Source of the DNA: Cycloclasticus sp.
GTDB taxonomy: Bacteria > Pseudomonadota > Gammaproteobacteria > Methylococcales > Cycloclasticaceae
NCBI GenBank assembly: GCA_019090295.1
Contig: JAHRWG010000372.1
Span: 1 to 14,468 of the forward strand
DNA: 14,468 bases
Reading direction: 5' to 3'
This document shows positions 1 through 7,655 of this stretch, piece after piece. Position numbers and translations under genes: made by a program. Positions within the stretch are counted from its first letter, which is position 1, and the number at the start of each line of letters is the position of its first letter. The notes under the pieces are model-generated. The model saw nothing but the letters and a program-made list of their open reading frames with translations. It did not search any database and was not told where the DNA came from.

Positions 1-236
1 GTGGGCATTAGGCCATCGGTTTTGACCTTATCTAACACCATTTTGACTTTATCAGGTTGAGACCGCGCCTTATCAATCCAACCAGATTTGCCAAAATCAA
101 TTAACATTCGCTCTGTTCCAACAGAGACCAATGTTTTAGCTGTTGATATTAGTAATTGGCCATTTTTTGCTTGTGGGCAGGGCACATCAACTAATTGGGT
201 TTCACCGTTTGAAATATTTTGAAGGATTTGCTTCAT
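1..236 (-). CDS. Zinc-type (alcohol/threonine dehydrogenase-like) dehydrogenase, N-terminal part, cut by window edge
   Basis: About 78 codons are visible, from an ATG at 236-234 to the left window edge; the rest lies outside. The protein begins MKQILQNISNGETQLVDVP and continues with an SVGTER segment, then FGKSGW and KARSQPDKV. This matches the N-terminal GroES-like domain of the medium-chain dehydrogenases that sit beside Gfo/Idh/MocA oxidoreductases in polysaccharide loci. In many relatives the two activities are fused as one bi-domain oxidoreductase; here they are separate genes. The start overlaps the stop of the upstream oxidoreductase gene by four bases (ATGA), which implies translational coupling. 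The likely role is a redox step on a sugar or sugar-like substrate, but the substrate is unknown. The cofactor-binding half is not visible, so the family call rests on the N-terminus alone. Confidence 0.75.
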   Translation of the reverse strand, partial: MKQILQNISNGETQLVDVPCPQAKNGQLLISTAKTLVSVGTERMLIDFGKSGWIDKARSQPDKVKMVLDKVKTDGLMP

Positions 237-1507
237 GAATAAACTTCTTTACTATTCGCTTTAGGAGCATTCAAATTATTATCGTAACCATACGCTACTA
301 TCGAAGACTCTGTTTCAACAGCTTCTTTTGTTCTTAACATCAAATTCCCTGACTCCCATAATTCTTTAACAGTATACCCCCCCATATTCTGTAAATTTTG
401 GTAAGAACGCGTAATAGCCGACTCATGACCATGATCCCGATATATTGGGTTTATTACTTTGACTTTATTTAGATTTTTGATTGTCAACTTCTCGAAATCC
501 ATCAACGATATAAGTACATTCCCGCGATGAATACTAAGCCGCTCACTAACACCTTCAAAAGTGTGGCCTTTTGAAGACATCGTTAAAACTGCAAGTGAAC
601 CATCTGCAAATTCATAAGATATAACAAAATCACTTTTAAACTTATTGGAGGTTGCTGGTGTAATTTTAACAGGAAAACGAGATCCCTCTGGTATTAAGGA
701 TAGCGTGTAGTCAATCCAGTGACAAAGATTCCCCAATACTCGCCCCCCTTCTTCTGGAGCGAAGTACCAGTGCTCATCTTCCAATTCATGTGCAGCAATA
801 AACCAATTAATCATCATTGGTCCACTTTGGCTATCTATAGCTTTTTGAACCTTTTGGCCTAATGAACTTTGCGGCCGATTATACCCAAGACCAACTGAGC
901 CTTTTGAATGTTCCATTGCATAACATAATCTGAATAGCTGATCATCACTTACAACAGGGGGTTTTTCAATATGCACACTTTTATTATTTTTTAGCGCTCT
1001 AATAGCGTACTCTGCATGCGAAGCATGGTTTGAAGCTATATAAACAAGGTTGATCGCGTCATCAGAAATAACCTTTTCAGCATCATCAGTATAGTAGTTT
1101 GCCCCATAGGCTTCACATAAAGACGCAGCCCGAGCTAAGTTTAAATCCATTACGCCATGAATCACATACCCATAATTTTTTTTTAGGTAGTGAGCTATAG
1201 TACTGTAACTAAAGTTCCCACAGCCCAAAATACCCACATGCCCAGCTACATTAGTTTTGTCTATCACGGGAAGAACAGCATATTCTTTTTTCATATGATA
1301 CGCTGATCTCACCTTATTCAGAGTTCTTTTAAACCCATACAACCTAAGGTACTTCAATACTTTTAATATACGAAACGATAATTTCGATTGTGTGTAATCC
1401 ATTTTACTAACCTGCCTAATTAATAACTGGTTAATCTTATATTCAAAGGCACCATCATAATTAACAATTATGCGATCTCTAAATAAATATTCATCTTCTA
1501 TGATCAC
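233..1507 (-). CDS. Gfo/Idh/MocA-family NAD(P)-dependent oxidoreductase
   Basis: The protein carries a Rossmann nucleotide-binding motif (GILGCGNF, about residues 92-99) and the family EKP signature (VHIEKPP), followed by GYNRP and EGGRVLGNLCHWID segments typical of the C-terminal substrate domain. About 85-90 residues precede the Rossmann fold, more than in minimal family members, as seen in relatives partnered with a zinc-type dehydrogenase. The open frame reaches a TTG at 1516, but GGGTGG abuts that codon. I prefer the GTG at 1507, which has GGTGG about 7 bases upstream. Its stop overlaps the start of the zinc-type dehydrogenase gene by four bases, so the two probably act on the same substrate. 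A 107-base gap separates it from the acyltransferase gene upstream, with T-rich stretches but no clear GC-stem terminator, so it may be read with the operon or from a weak promoter I cannot identify. The substrate is unknown. Confidence 0.85.
   Translation of the reverse strand: MIIEDEYLFRDRIIVNYDGAFEYKINQLLIRQVSKMDYTQSKLSFRILKVLKYLRLYGFKRTLNKVRSAYHMKKEYAVLPVIDKTNVAGHVGILGCGNFSYSTIAHYLKKNYGYVIHGVMDLNLARAASLCEAYGANYYTDDAEKVISDDAINLVYIASNHASHAEYAIRALKNNKSVHIEKPPVVSDDQLFRLCYAMEHSKGSVGLGYNRPQSSLGQKVQKAIDSQSGPMMINWFIAAHELEDEHWYFAPEEGGRVLGNLCHWIDYTLSLIPEGSRFPVKITPATSNKFKSDFVISYEFADGSLAVLTMSSKGHTFEGVSERLSIHRGNVLISLMDFEKLTIKNLNKVKVINPIYRDHGHESAITRSYQNLQNMGGYTVKELWESGNLMLRTKEAVETESSIVAYGYDNNLNAPKANSKEVYS
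377..383 (-). repeat. G7 homopolymer on the coding strand of the oxidoreductase gene
   Basis: Seven C on the plus strand are read as G7 in the coding strand, encoding part of a Met-Gly-Gly-Tyr stretch. It is short for a contingency tract but belongs to a set of unusually long G runs in this AT-rich locus. Confidence 0.6.
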
Positions 1508-1623
1508 ACTAAGCAACCACCCGAATCGAAGTGCATGTAACTAAATCCAATATTCATACATACATTAGTAAACAATCTTAGTAGCAAAAAAAATAACCAA
1601 AAAAATTAAAATTCGCGATCAAG

Positions 1624-2727
1624 CTAAGCAGCCCCCTGAGCATTAAAAGATTCGATTTTAGACTTTTTTCTCCTCTTAATGTATTCAACAGTTTTCACTT
1701 CAAACAATACGTAACTAATGTAGGAAACGAATATTGCTAAAACAAGACTAAAAATAAAAAACAAGAAAAACGCCCCATAACTACCAAATAAATCAACCCT
1801 GTTTGCAAATATTCTTTTAGTGCCAAACATTATAGGAGTATGCCAAACATAGAAGCTGTAACTAATAGTGCCAAAAAACTGCATCCACTTCCATTTAAGT
1901 AACATTGTTGCGGCAGGTGACTGAAGAGCGATTTCAATAAATATCAAATAACCTAACACTACACTAAAAACCCAAAGAAGAACTAATTCAGTTTTGGAAA
2001 TAGAAATATCCAAACTTTCGTGAAATTGAATAAAAAATAACACACTTAAAAATGCCAACAAAGAAACGAAAAATACCTTCGGCAGACGAAACACCTTACG
2101 CACATCATTTTTCAAATAGAAATATATTCCTACACCTACGACAAAAAATAGTGCTCTAGGATACACTGCTAGAAAAGGAATCACGCCAAAAATAACAAAT
2201 AATGATATAGCAACTCTACTCGATTTAAAAAATTTAAAATAAGACAAAGATATGTAAAAAACAGCCTCGTAACTCAACGACCAAGCCACAACTAACGCTG
2301 CTTCAATGGGATACACACCTGGCACGAAAAGTACGTTAATTACCAGCAAGGCAACCCACTCACCCCATGACACACCTGAAAAGTATGCATAACCAGCGAA
2401 TGGCCCCAAGATAAAAATTAGTAATACTACAGGCAAGAAAACTGGGTACAACCGCACACACCTATCCCACAGAAAGGAAGATACGCTAGCATGCCGAATA
2501 ATACTGTCGGTCACTATATATCCACTAATCATAAAGAATATTTCAACTCCATATTGCCCAGACAGCAGAATATTCTTAAAGATAAGCAGTTCGGTCGGAA
2601 TATTAACGAAGTATTTTTCAGTTATTCCCGCTATTCCTATATGGCTAAGAAATACCATAAAGGCAGCCAATCCCCTAGCTCCATGTAGAGATAAATTAAT
2701 TTTTTTTATTTTCGGATCGTCGTTCAT
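1624..2727 (-). CDS. Acyltransferase-3 (OafA/NodX-type) membrane O-acyltransferase
   Basis: This is an integral membrane protein of about 367 residues with roughly ten hydrophobic segments. Family motifs are in order: LHGARGLAAFMVFLSHIG near the N-terminus, with the conserved Arg and His; FFMISGYIVTDSI; DRCVRLYPVF; and AWSLSYEAVFY. Members transfer acyl groups, often acetyl, to sugars of O-antigen, capsule or exopolysaccharide across the inner membrane, so it probably O-acylates the repeat unit made here. The frame is open 18 codons further upstream (to 2781), overlapping the polymerase gene. I chose the ATG at 2727-2725 because GGGAAG lies 7 bases upstream and the domain starts just after it; the gap to the polymerase stop is then 25 bases. 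The upstream region contains a 16-base exact copy of sequence from the start of the polymerase gene. Acyl donor and acceptor cannot be told from sequence. Confidence 0.9.
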   Translation of the reverse strand: MNDDPKIKKINLSLHGARGLAAFMVFLSHIGIAGITEKYFVNIPTELLIFKNILLSGQYGVEIFFMISGYIVTDSIIRHASVSSFLWDRCVRLYPVFLPVVLLIFILGPFAGYAYFSGVSWGEWVALLVINVLFVPGVYPIEAALVVAWSLSYEAVFYISLSYFKFFKSSRVAISLFVIFGVIPFLAVYPRALFFVVGVGIYFYLKNDVRKVFRLPKVFFVSLLAFLSVLFFIQFHESLDISISKTELVLLWVFSVVLGYLIFIEIALQSPAATMLLKWKWMQFFGTISYSFYVWHTPIMFGTKRIFANRVDLFGSYGAFFLFFIFSLVLAIFVSYISYVLFEVKTVEYIKRRKKSKIESFNAQGAA

Positions 2728-2729
2728 CT

Positions 2730-2745
2730 GAATACTTCCCTTTAA
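2730..2745 (-). repeat. 16-bp exact direct repeat, copy 1 (acyltransferase translation-initiation region)
   Basis: GAATACTTCCCTTTAA on the plus strand is identical to 4112-4127. On the coding strand it carries GGGAAG, placed 7 bases before the acyltransferase ATG. Read in frame as an upstream extension it gives LKGSI, the same peptide as the C-terminal tail of the 404-residue protein encoded next to copy 2. Confidence 0.85.
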
Positions 2746-2752
2746 CGTACCA

Positions 2753-4108
2753 CTAATTAATACGCCTTCTTGATGGCACAAAAATTTTTAAAAACAACGC
2801 CAACGTTAGCAAAGACGGATACACTCCTGAAGACGTTATTGCGACTACTGGTGAAAACAAGATCAATACAAAGTACAATATGCATATGTAGAGGTCAAAA
2901 AAATGCATCTTTCTCAGGTATCTGACCCAATAATAAGAACCTATTATAGATATAAAAAATATTGCGACACACCCACCCCAATATCCAAAATCCAAATAAA
3001 AGGCTCCAGCCAAAGTAAAATAAACTCCTGGATTAACGATTTCATCTAATATTTGCTGTATTGTTATTAGATCCAAGCCCATTTTATTTAGTAAAAGTGT
3101 CTGCAGGTAGCATTGGTATGCCAAAAAATAGGGCGCATTCAAGGGGTATGAAGCTCCAAATAGGATGTCAAACTGGTACATTGCATGACCAATATAATAT
3201 TGAAAAAGCGCAACCACAAAGTACAAAGGAATGAGTTCAGGAACCTCCAATAAAAATGCCTTATGCTCATGAGTCATAGACACCCCACTTAAATTATTGG
3301 AAATAACTCCCAATAAAGCTATAAAATCGCCCCCCCCCCCTATAGCTCTGTTAATAAAAATCATTGAAAATATGTATATTATCGAGAATATAAAAATCAC
3401 TTTCGCTATCGTACTCAAAAAGCTACTCTTTGCTTTAAATACTTTGAATAATTTTTTGGATGACCTATCAAAAGGCCTTCGTTCAAATGAATTAGCACTT
3501 CCGCATAATCTATAAGTAACGTATACAACGACTAGGGCTATCGCTGCGACAAACCGCCCACCAGACAAGAATGAAGTAAATAACCCTAGCACAAAAACCA
3601 CATTCAGCAGCCTTCTTTGGCTAGGTTTTAACTCACGATAAAAATAAACTTTATAAACATAGGAAATGATAAAAAAACCTGACAATGCCATACCCAAAAC
3701 ACCAGATATAGTTCCTCCTTTAACTTCACTAGAGTCACGCCCCCTAGAAAGCCTTAGGTCAGTAATATTTGCAAGTGAAAATACCTCTCCCCCCATTAAC
3801 ATTAAAAACTTATAAATCAGTAATGCAATCGACACTATGGATAATAATATTAGCCAATTCGCTCTAACATTAGTACTTCTATAAGCATATACTGGGCGTT
3901 CCGTTACAGTAACAAAACGGAACATCAATGGCCCCAAAATAGTCCCCAAAAAAAAAGACGTGAAATAGAGCAATAAATATAAGCTCGCTTCGACCGACAC
4001 GCCATCAAAGGTAAGCAAAGAAAACTCTCTTACAAACAACACCCCCCCCCAAGAAGCCAACAATACTATTGAAGGTGCAAAATATAAGGCTATACCCTTA
4101 CCTTTCAA
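2753..4108 (-). CDS. wzy: Wzy-like oligosaccharide repeat-unit polymerase
   Basis: This is a 451-residue, strongly hydrophobic protein with about ten to twelve predicted membrane segments and one larger loop in the C-terminal half. An SGGRFVAAIAL segment near residues 180-190 resembles the SG-R element in oligosaccharide repeat-unit polymerases. Length, topology and position beside the flippase and acyltransferase genes fit Wzy, which joins lipid-linked repeat units on the periplasmic face of the inner membrane. Wzy proteins are very divergent, so context carries much of the call. The start is a TTG at 4108-4106, with GGGAAG 8 bases upstream, inside the end of the preceding gene (11-base overlap). 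The gene carries unusual G runs: G9 at residues 20-23 and G11 near residues 257-260, plus G6 at 3789-3794. The frame is open as given (ON state); loss or gain of one G would truncate the protein, suggesting phase variation. Confidence 0.8.
   Translation of the reverse strand: MKGKGIALYFAPSIVLLASWGGVLFVREFSLLTFDGVSVEASLYLLLYFTSFFLGTILGPLMFRFVTVTERPVYAYRSTNVRANWLILLSIVSIALLIYKFLMLMGGEVFSLANITDLRLSRGRDSSEVKGGTISGVLGMALSGFFIISYVYKVYFYRELKPSQRRLLNVVFVLGLFTSFLSGGRFVAAIALVVVYVTYRLCGSANSFERRPFDRSSKKLFKVFKAKSSFLSTIAKVIFIFSIIYIFSMIFINRAIGGGGDFIALLGVISNNLSGVSMTHEHKAFLLEVPELIPLYFVVALFQYYIGHAMYQFDILFGASYPLNAPYFLAYQCYLQTLLLNKMGLDLITIQQILDEIVNPGVYFTLAGAFYLDFGYWGGCVAIFFISIIGSYYWVRYLRKMHFFDLYICILYFVLILFSPVVAITSSGVYPSLLTLALFLKIFVPSRRRIN
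3330..3340 (-). repeat. G11 homopolymer inside the polymerase gene
   Basis: Eleven consecutive C on the plus strand are read as G11 in the coding strand, giving four glycines followed by Asp. Gly is encoded only by GGG/GGC here although the neighbourhood is AT-rich. The tract length is in the range known to slip during replication in phase-variable genes of other bacteria. With 11 residues the frame is open. Confidence 0.9.
4042..4050 (-). repeat. G9 homopolymer near the 5' end of the polymerase gene
   Basis: Nine consecutive C on the plus strand (G9 in the coding strand) encode Trp-Gly-Gly-Val at residues 20-23. It lies within the first membrane segment, so a one-base slip would abolish nearly the whole protein. 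Confidence 0.9.
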
Positions 4109-5312
4109 AAGGAATACTTCCCTTTAATATCTCTTCAACAAAAACATAAGGATCTGTGATAGATATCAATTCCCCTTCCCGTTCAATTATCTCTGGATGA
4201 AGATCCATTGCTTGCCGGTAGTATTGTTTCTCGCAAAAAAGCTCTATTTTTTTACCGTTAACCAAGGCTTCAATACCCGCAGTCCCCGTCCAACACCCAA
4301 CCACGTCAATATGCTCCAATAATGACGTGGTAGCGACAAAGGGATCAACCAGTACAACTTTAGGGTTGGCCTTTAAATTCCTGTAAAAAGCGCTGCTATT
4401 ATCAAAAACTGTCGCTGGGTGCTCCTTTAAGATAATCTGTTCATACCGCTTAGACAACTCATCCACTTTACATCGAAGCATATCTTCAAATTCAACTAAA
4501 TTGGAATTACCACTCCAGTATTCAACGGTCGCCTCTGGAAAATAATGAAGCGGTATCAATATTGACTTTTTGGCAAAATTCAAATCTTCAATCGATGTAA
4601 AATGCCTTTCCACAAAAAAATTCATGAACTGCCGAACGGTAGTATTATAAGGAGTAGCAAGAAAATCATACTCGCTTCGCTTAAGTATTTTTGCGGCAAA
4701 CAAATAGAAAATCAGGTACCGGGCCTTATACTTAACATACCGAATTACCGCTGCCTTTAGCGCCTTCATCCGATTGGGCGCCATATGGGATCTGAAATTG
4801 TTTTGCAATTTTTCAAGAACACCATCAACTTCCGTTTTTTCGGGGATTCTATGAGGGTTATGCTCTCCATACACAGTCAATCGTTTATATCCAGAAACAA
4901 AAAAACTAGAAACACCATGGCAAGGTATGGCTTCTTTATTAGCTACCTGTATAAGTATATCCATAATATAGTTATCAACCGGATATATCACTACCGCATC
5001 AAAAGCATTATTCCGGAATACATCCAAGAGATTACCAACAGCTCGGCGTATCAGAACAAGGCAGCGTTTAAACGGTGTATTTCTCAACACGCGATCACGA
5101 AAGATAATATTACGCAGATCTAAATTCTGCTCCACAAAGGATTGAGTTTCTGCACAAAAATCCCAACGAGTATCATTCATGTTTATGCGAAAATCGCCAT
5201 TAAAATACTCAGAAATCGTTACTAAGGATTGAGTTGGTAAGCTTTTTTTTGCGTAATCAAGCACTACCTTATCAAAAACCTTGTTACGCCGGATGTAAAC
5301 TAGAGTACGCAT
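4098..5312 (-). CDS. Putative GT-B / capsule-synthesis-like glycosyltransferase
   Basis: This is a 404-residue soluble protein with no signal peptide. The N-terminal half (about 1-150) looks like a Rossmann-like domain, and a basic hydrophobic stretch sits near residues 185-210. The C-terminal half has PLHYFPEAT (about 254-262), KEHP (296-299) and GTAGIEALVNGK (343-354). This order of a PLHYxPE motif, an HP motif and a G-T-x-x-x-E-A-L-x-x-G loop resembles capsule polysaccharide biosynthesis proteins and GT-B enzymes that use CMP-activated acid sugars. In the relatives I recall the residue before PE is Gln; here it is Phe. It is therefore a candidate for the transferase using the CMP-nonulosonate made by the neighbouring module, which is inference. 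The ATG at 5312 has AGGTGA 6 bases upstream, 10 bases after the flippase stop. Its stop overlaps the polymerase gene. It could instead be an unrelated GT-B enzyme. Confidence 0.6.
   Translation of the reverse strand: MRTLVYIRRNKVFDKVVLDYAKKSLPTQSLVTISEYFNGDFRINMNDTRWDFCAETQSFVEQNLDLRNIIFRDRVLRNTPFKRCLVLIRRAVGNLLDVFRNNAFDAVVIYPVDNYIMDILIQVANKEAIPCHGVSSFFVSGYKRLTVYGEHNPHRIPEKTEVDGVLEKLQNNFRSHMAPNRMKALKAAVIRYVKYKARYLIFYLFAAKILKRSEYDFLATPYNTTVRQFMNFFVERHFTSIEDLNFAKKSILIPLHYFPEATVEYWSGNSNLVEFEDMLRCKVDELSKRYEQIILKEHPATVFDNSSAFYRNLKANPKVVLVDPFVATTSLLEHIDVVGCWTGTAGIEALVNGKKIELFCEKQYYRQAMDLHPEIIEREGELISITDPYVFVEEILKGSIPFER
4112..4127 (-). repeat. 16-bp exact direct repeat, copy 2 (polymerase translation-initiation region)
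   Basis: Identical to 2730-2745. Here the sequence lies inside the last codons of the 404-residue transferase gene (LKGSIPFER) and supplies GGGAAG 8 bases before the TTG start of the polymerase. Confidence 0.85.
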
Positions 5313-5322
5313 TTATTTTCAC

Positions 5323-6513
5323 CTAAGATTCGCGAGTTACCACGCGCAATCTGTAACAAATATAGCAAAATGAGCAAACAGAAAACAAAAGGAATAAACC
5401 GTATGTTTTCCCCAATAACAAATAGTACCCGTCATTACTATTCAGCGGCACCACAAAATTTAATGATACTGACACTATCAATGAAACAAGCATCATACCC
5501 GCCATAACATTTACACTACCAAGATACAAATGGGCTGAATTCACGGACGCAAGCACACTCGCAAGCCCAAATAGAGAAACCATCAGAAGAGTGGTTTCAA
5601 ATACTAACTCATAACCATAAAAAGACTCAGCTATATAAGCAAAAATAAGGCTACAAAAGCCAATCACCACATAGAGAATAAAACACTTCTTTAAAGAACT
5701 AAATATTTTTTTCTTTAGTATCTCATATTCATTTTGATCCTTTCCAAACTCAACAACATTCACATATGAGAAGGTTGTAATCGCCACTACCGTCAACTGC
5801 ATTATTGAAAAAGAAAGCGAATAGTCTCCCAAAAAACCTGGAAACTCTTTTTTAACTGTGAAACGGTCTATGTAAAAAAAGAGAAATATCATTGCAGTCG
5901 AAATATTCAAAACAAAACCAGATCTAATATTCTGTACGTAATTTAATATTAAAACATTGAATGATGCTGGCGCACCAGAGCCAACATCACTTTTTATATC
6001 TAACACGTAATTTATAATGACAAAATAAATTAGTAACGCAATACAAAAAGAAATCAGCACAAAATATTCGACTAGCATCGAATCCAATAATATAACAGGC
6101 AGACAAAGGATAAGAACCAAAGACAATACTGGTTTAAAAGACATAGCCAACAAGTATTTTTCCCTCGCTTTAACTACTGTTTCTAACACCATTGCAACAA
6201 TTGCAGTAAACGACAGGGCAGCAAAAATCCAATTATCAAAGAACATGGCAAGCGCAGCTACTAACGAAGCATGTAATAACGCGCCTACAACGAAACCATA
6301 CGTTAGTTCGGACCTACTGAAATTTGACTCCTTTAAAGAGGTAACAAGATAACCAGTACCGGAACCCATTAGTGCAAATTGAGCTAAAAAAGCTGTATAC
6401 TTCAGAAATTCGACTTCCCCGTATACCTCCTTCGGTAAAAAGAAGGGCAGCACCAGAGCCTCTATACCAAGAATGCCAAATAAAAAATATCTACCTGCAA
6501 TAATTTCAATCAT
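5323..6513 (-). CDS. wzx: Wzx-like polysaccharide flippase (MOP/MATE superfamily)
   Basis: This is a 396-residue integral membrane protein with about twelve hydrophobic segments evenly spread and short polar loops, as in the polysaccharide-transport branch of the MOP superfamily. The N-terminal part (GRYFLFGILGIEALVLPFFLPKEVYGEVEFLKY) has the pattern of helix 1 followed by a P-x-x-Y/F-G-x-x-x turn common in Wzx proteins. It probably flips undecaprenyl-linked repeat units across the inner membrane. At 396 residues it is at the short end for Wzx. The frame has no alternative start upstream before an in-frame TAA, so ATG 6513 stands, although no strong ribosome-binding site precedes it. The 101-base gap to the upstream nucleotidyltransferase gene is one of two larger gaps in the operon and separates the sugar-synthesis genes from the assembly genes. 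Confidence 0.8.
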   Translation of the reverse strand: MIEIIAGRYFLFGILGIEALVLPFFLPKEVYGEVEFLKYTAFLAQFALMGSGTGYLVTSLKESNFSRSELTYGFVVGALLHASLVAALAMFFDNWIFAALSFTAIVAMVLETVVKAREKYLLAMSFKPVLSLVLILCLPVILLDSMLVEYFVLISFCIALLIYFVIINYVLDIKSDVGSGAPASFNVLILNYVQNIRSGFVLNISTAMIFLFFYIDRFTVKKEFPGFLGDYSLSFSIMQLTVVAITTFSYVNVVEFGKDQNEYEILKKKIFSSLKKCFILYVVIGFCSLIFAYIAESFYGYELVFETTLLMVSLFGLASVLASVNSAHLYLGSVNVMAGMMLVSLIVSVSLNFVVPLNSNDGYYLLLGKTYGLFLLFSVCSFCYICYRLRVVTRES

Positions 6514-6614
6514 CCGAACAAGGTCACCAACTTGACTTTAAATGCACCATACAATGAAACATACACTAAACAACCATTGGCTAAAGCCGGTGTCTTAAAC
6601 TTTATAATTAAAAA

Positions 6615-7655
6615 TTAAACGCACTTATACGACATCAAATCTTCAGTCGCCTTCTGAAGATCTTCAACCTTACCGATATCGACCCAATAATCGTTAAGCC
6701 GCAAGGTGGCACAAGAAAACTCTCTATCCATTAAAGATTCAAATAAGGTAGGCATGTCATAGAACCCTCCTTCTGGAATATATTCTAACGCTTCTGGTTG
6801 AAGCACATAAATGCCGGCATTAACATCAAAACTCAAACTTGGCTTTTCATTGATGCTAGTAATTACTGAATCGGCCCCGGAATATACAACTCCATATGGC
6901 ACCTGATATTCATATTTTCTTACACACATAGTAGCCATGCAATTTTTCAACGAATGAAAGTCTAATAACTGAGAGAAGTCAAAATTTGTTAGCACATCCG
7001 CATTAATTACAAAAAATGGCTCGTTGAGCAAAGTGCGATCAATCAAACTCAGAGCGCCGGCAGTTCCCAATCGTTTGTTTTCAACCACGTAATCAATCTT
7101 TACTCCAAATTCTCCTCCGTCACCAAAGTGACTTTGTATGACTTCTTTCTTATAGTTCAAGCAAAATAGAAACTTGTAAAATCCTTGATCCCTAAACTGT
7201 TCAACTAAATGCTGCAACATAGGCCGATCACCGACAACCAGCATTGGTTTTGGCGTATTTATTGTCAAGTCCCCCAATCTACTTCCTAGCCCTCCAGCCA
7301 TAATCACAACAATATTGTCTTTTGATATGAACTCAACATCATCTAACGAAAAAACAGATTTTAAAATATTATTTTTATCAACAAGGGGCATATGTCGCCG
7401 ATGCATACGACGCAACATTGTTGAAATACTTTCTGGGTGCGCATCACATAACATTGTAACTGGTTTTTTATTTATAACCGAATCCAGTGAGTGCTCATTC
7501 CTCAGTATTGCTCGCCTTAAATCGCCGTCGGTCAAAATCCCTTTCAGTTCACAAAACTCATCTACAAACGCGACGAAACCTATACCGCCCTCGTCAAGCG
7601 CTTGCACCGCATCTTTTAACGTGCTATTCGGTTTAATTACGAACGCATGCTTCAT
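6615..7655 (-). CDS. CBS-domain sugar nucleotidyltransferase (PtmE-like)
   Basis: The 346-residue protein has two parts. Residues 1-112 form a CBS pair (FVDEFCELKGILTDGDLRRAIL and a second repeat ending MPLVDKNN...VFSLDD). Residues 113-346 form a nucleotidyltransferase domain with MAGGLGSRL and TPKPML (119-139), KRLGTAGAL (194-202) and the metal-binding NAD (Asp220). This architecture matches PtmE of the Campylobacter legionaminic pathway, which makes the GDP-activated glucosamine that feeds the route. By analogy it may supply GDP- rather than UDP-linked precursor to the dehydratase here, but nucleotide specificity cannot be read from sequence. The ATG overlaps the neuA stop by four bases (ATGA). 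CBS pairs often sense adenosyl ligands, so allosteric control is possible. A generic glucose-1-phosphate-type nucleotidyltransferase role is the alternative. Confidence 0.85.
   Translation of the reverse strand: MKHAFVIKPNSTLKDAVQALDEGGIGFVAFVDEFCELKGILTDGDLRRAILRNEHSLDSVINKKPVTMLCDAHPESISTMLRRMHRRHMPLVDKNNILKSVFSLDDVEFISKDNIVVIMAGGLGSRLGDLTINTPKPMLVVGDRPMLQHLVEQFRDQGFYKFLFCLNYKKEVIQSHFGDGGEFGVKIDYVVENKRLGTAGALSLIDRTLLNEPFFVINADVLTNFDFSQLLDFHSLKNCMATMCVRKYEYQVPYGVVYSGADSVITSINEKPSLSFDVNAGIYVLQPEALEYIPEGGFYDMPTLFESLMDREFSCATLRLNDYWVDIGKVEDLQKATEDLMSYKCV

Noticed and set aside
1573..1611. T-rich stretch on the coding strand after the acyltransferase gene as a terminator
   Set aside because: There are T runs but no GC-rich stem just before them; only a short TCGCGA palindrome.
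4785..5123. Plus-strand open frame of 112 codons opposite the 404-residue transferase gene
   Set aside because: Antisense shadow without coding character.
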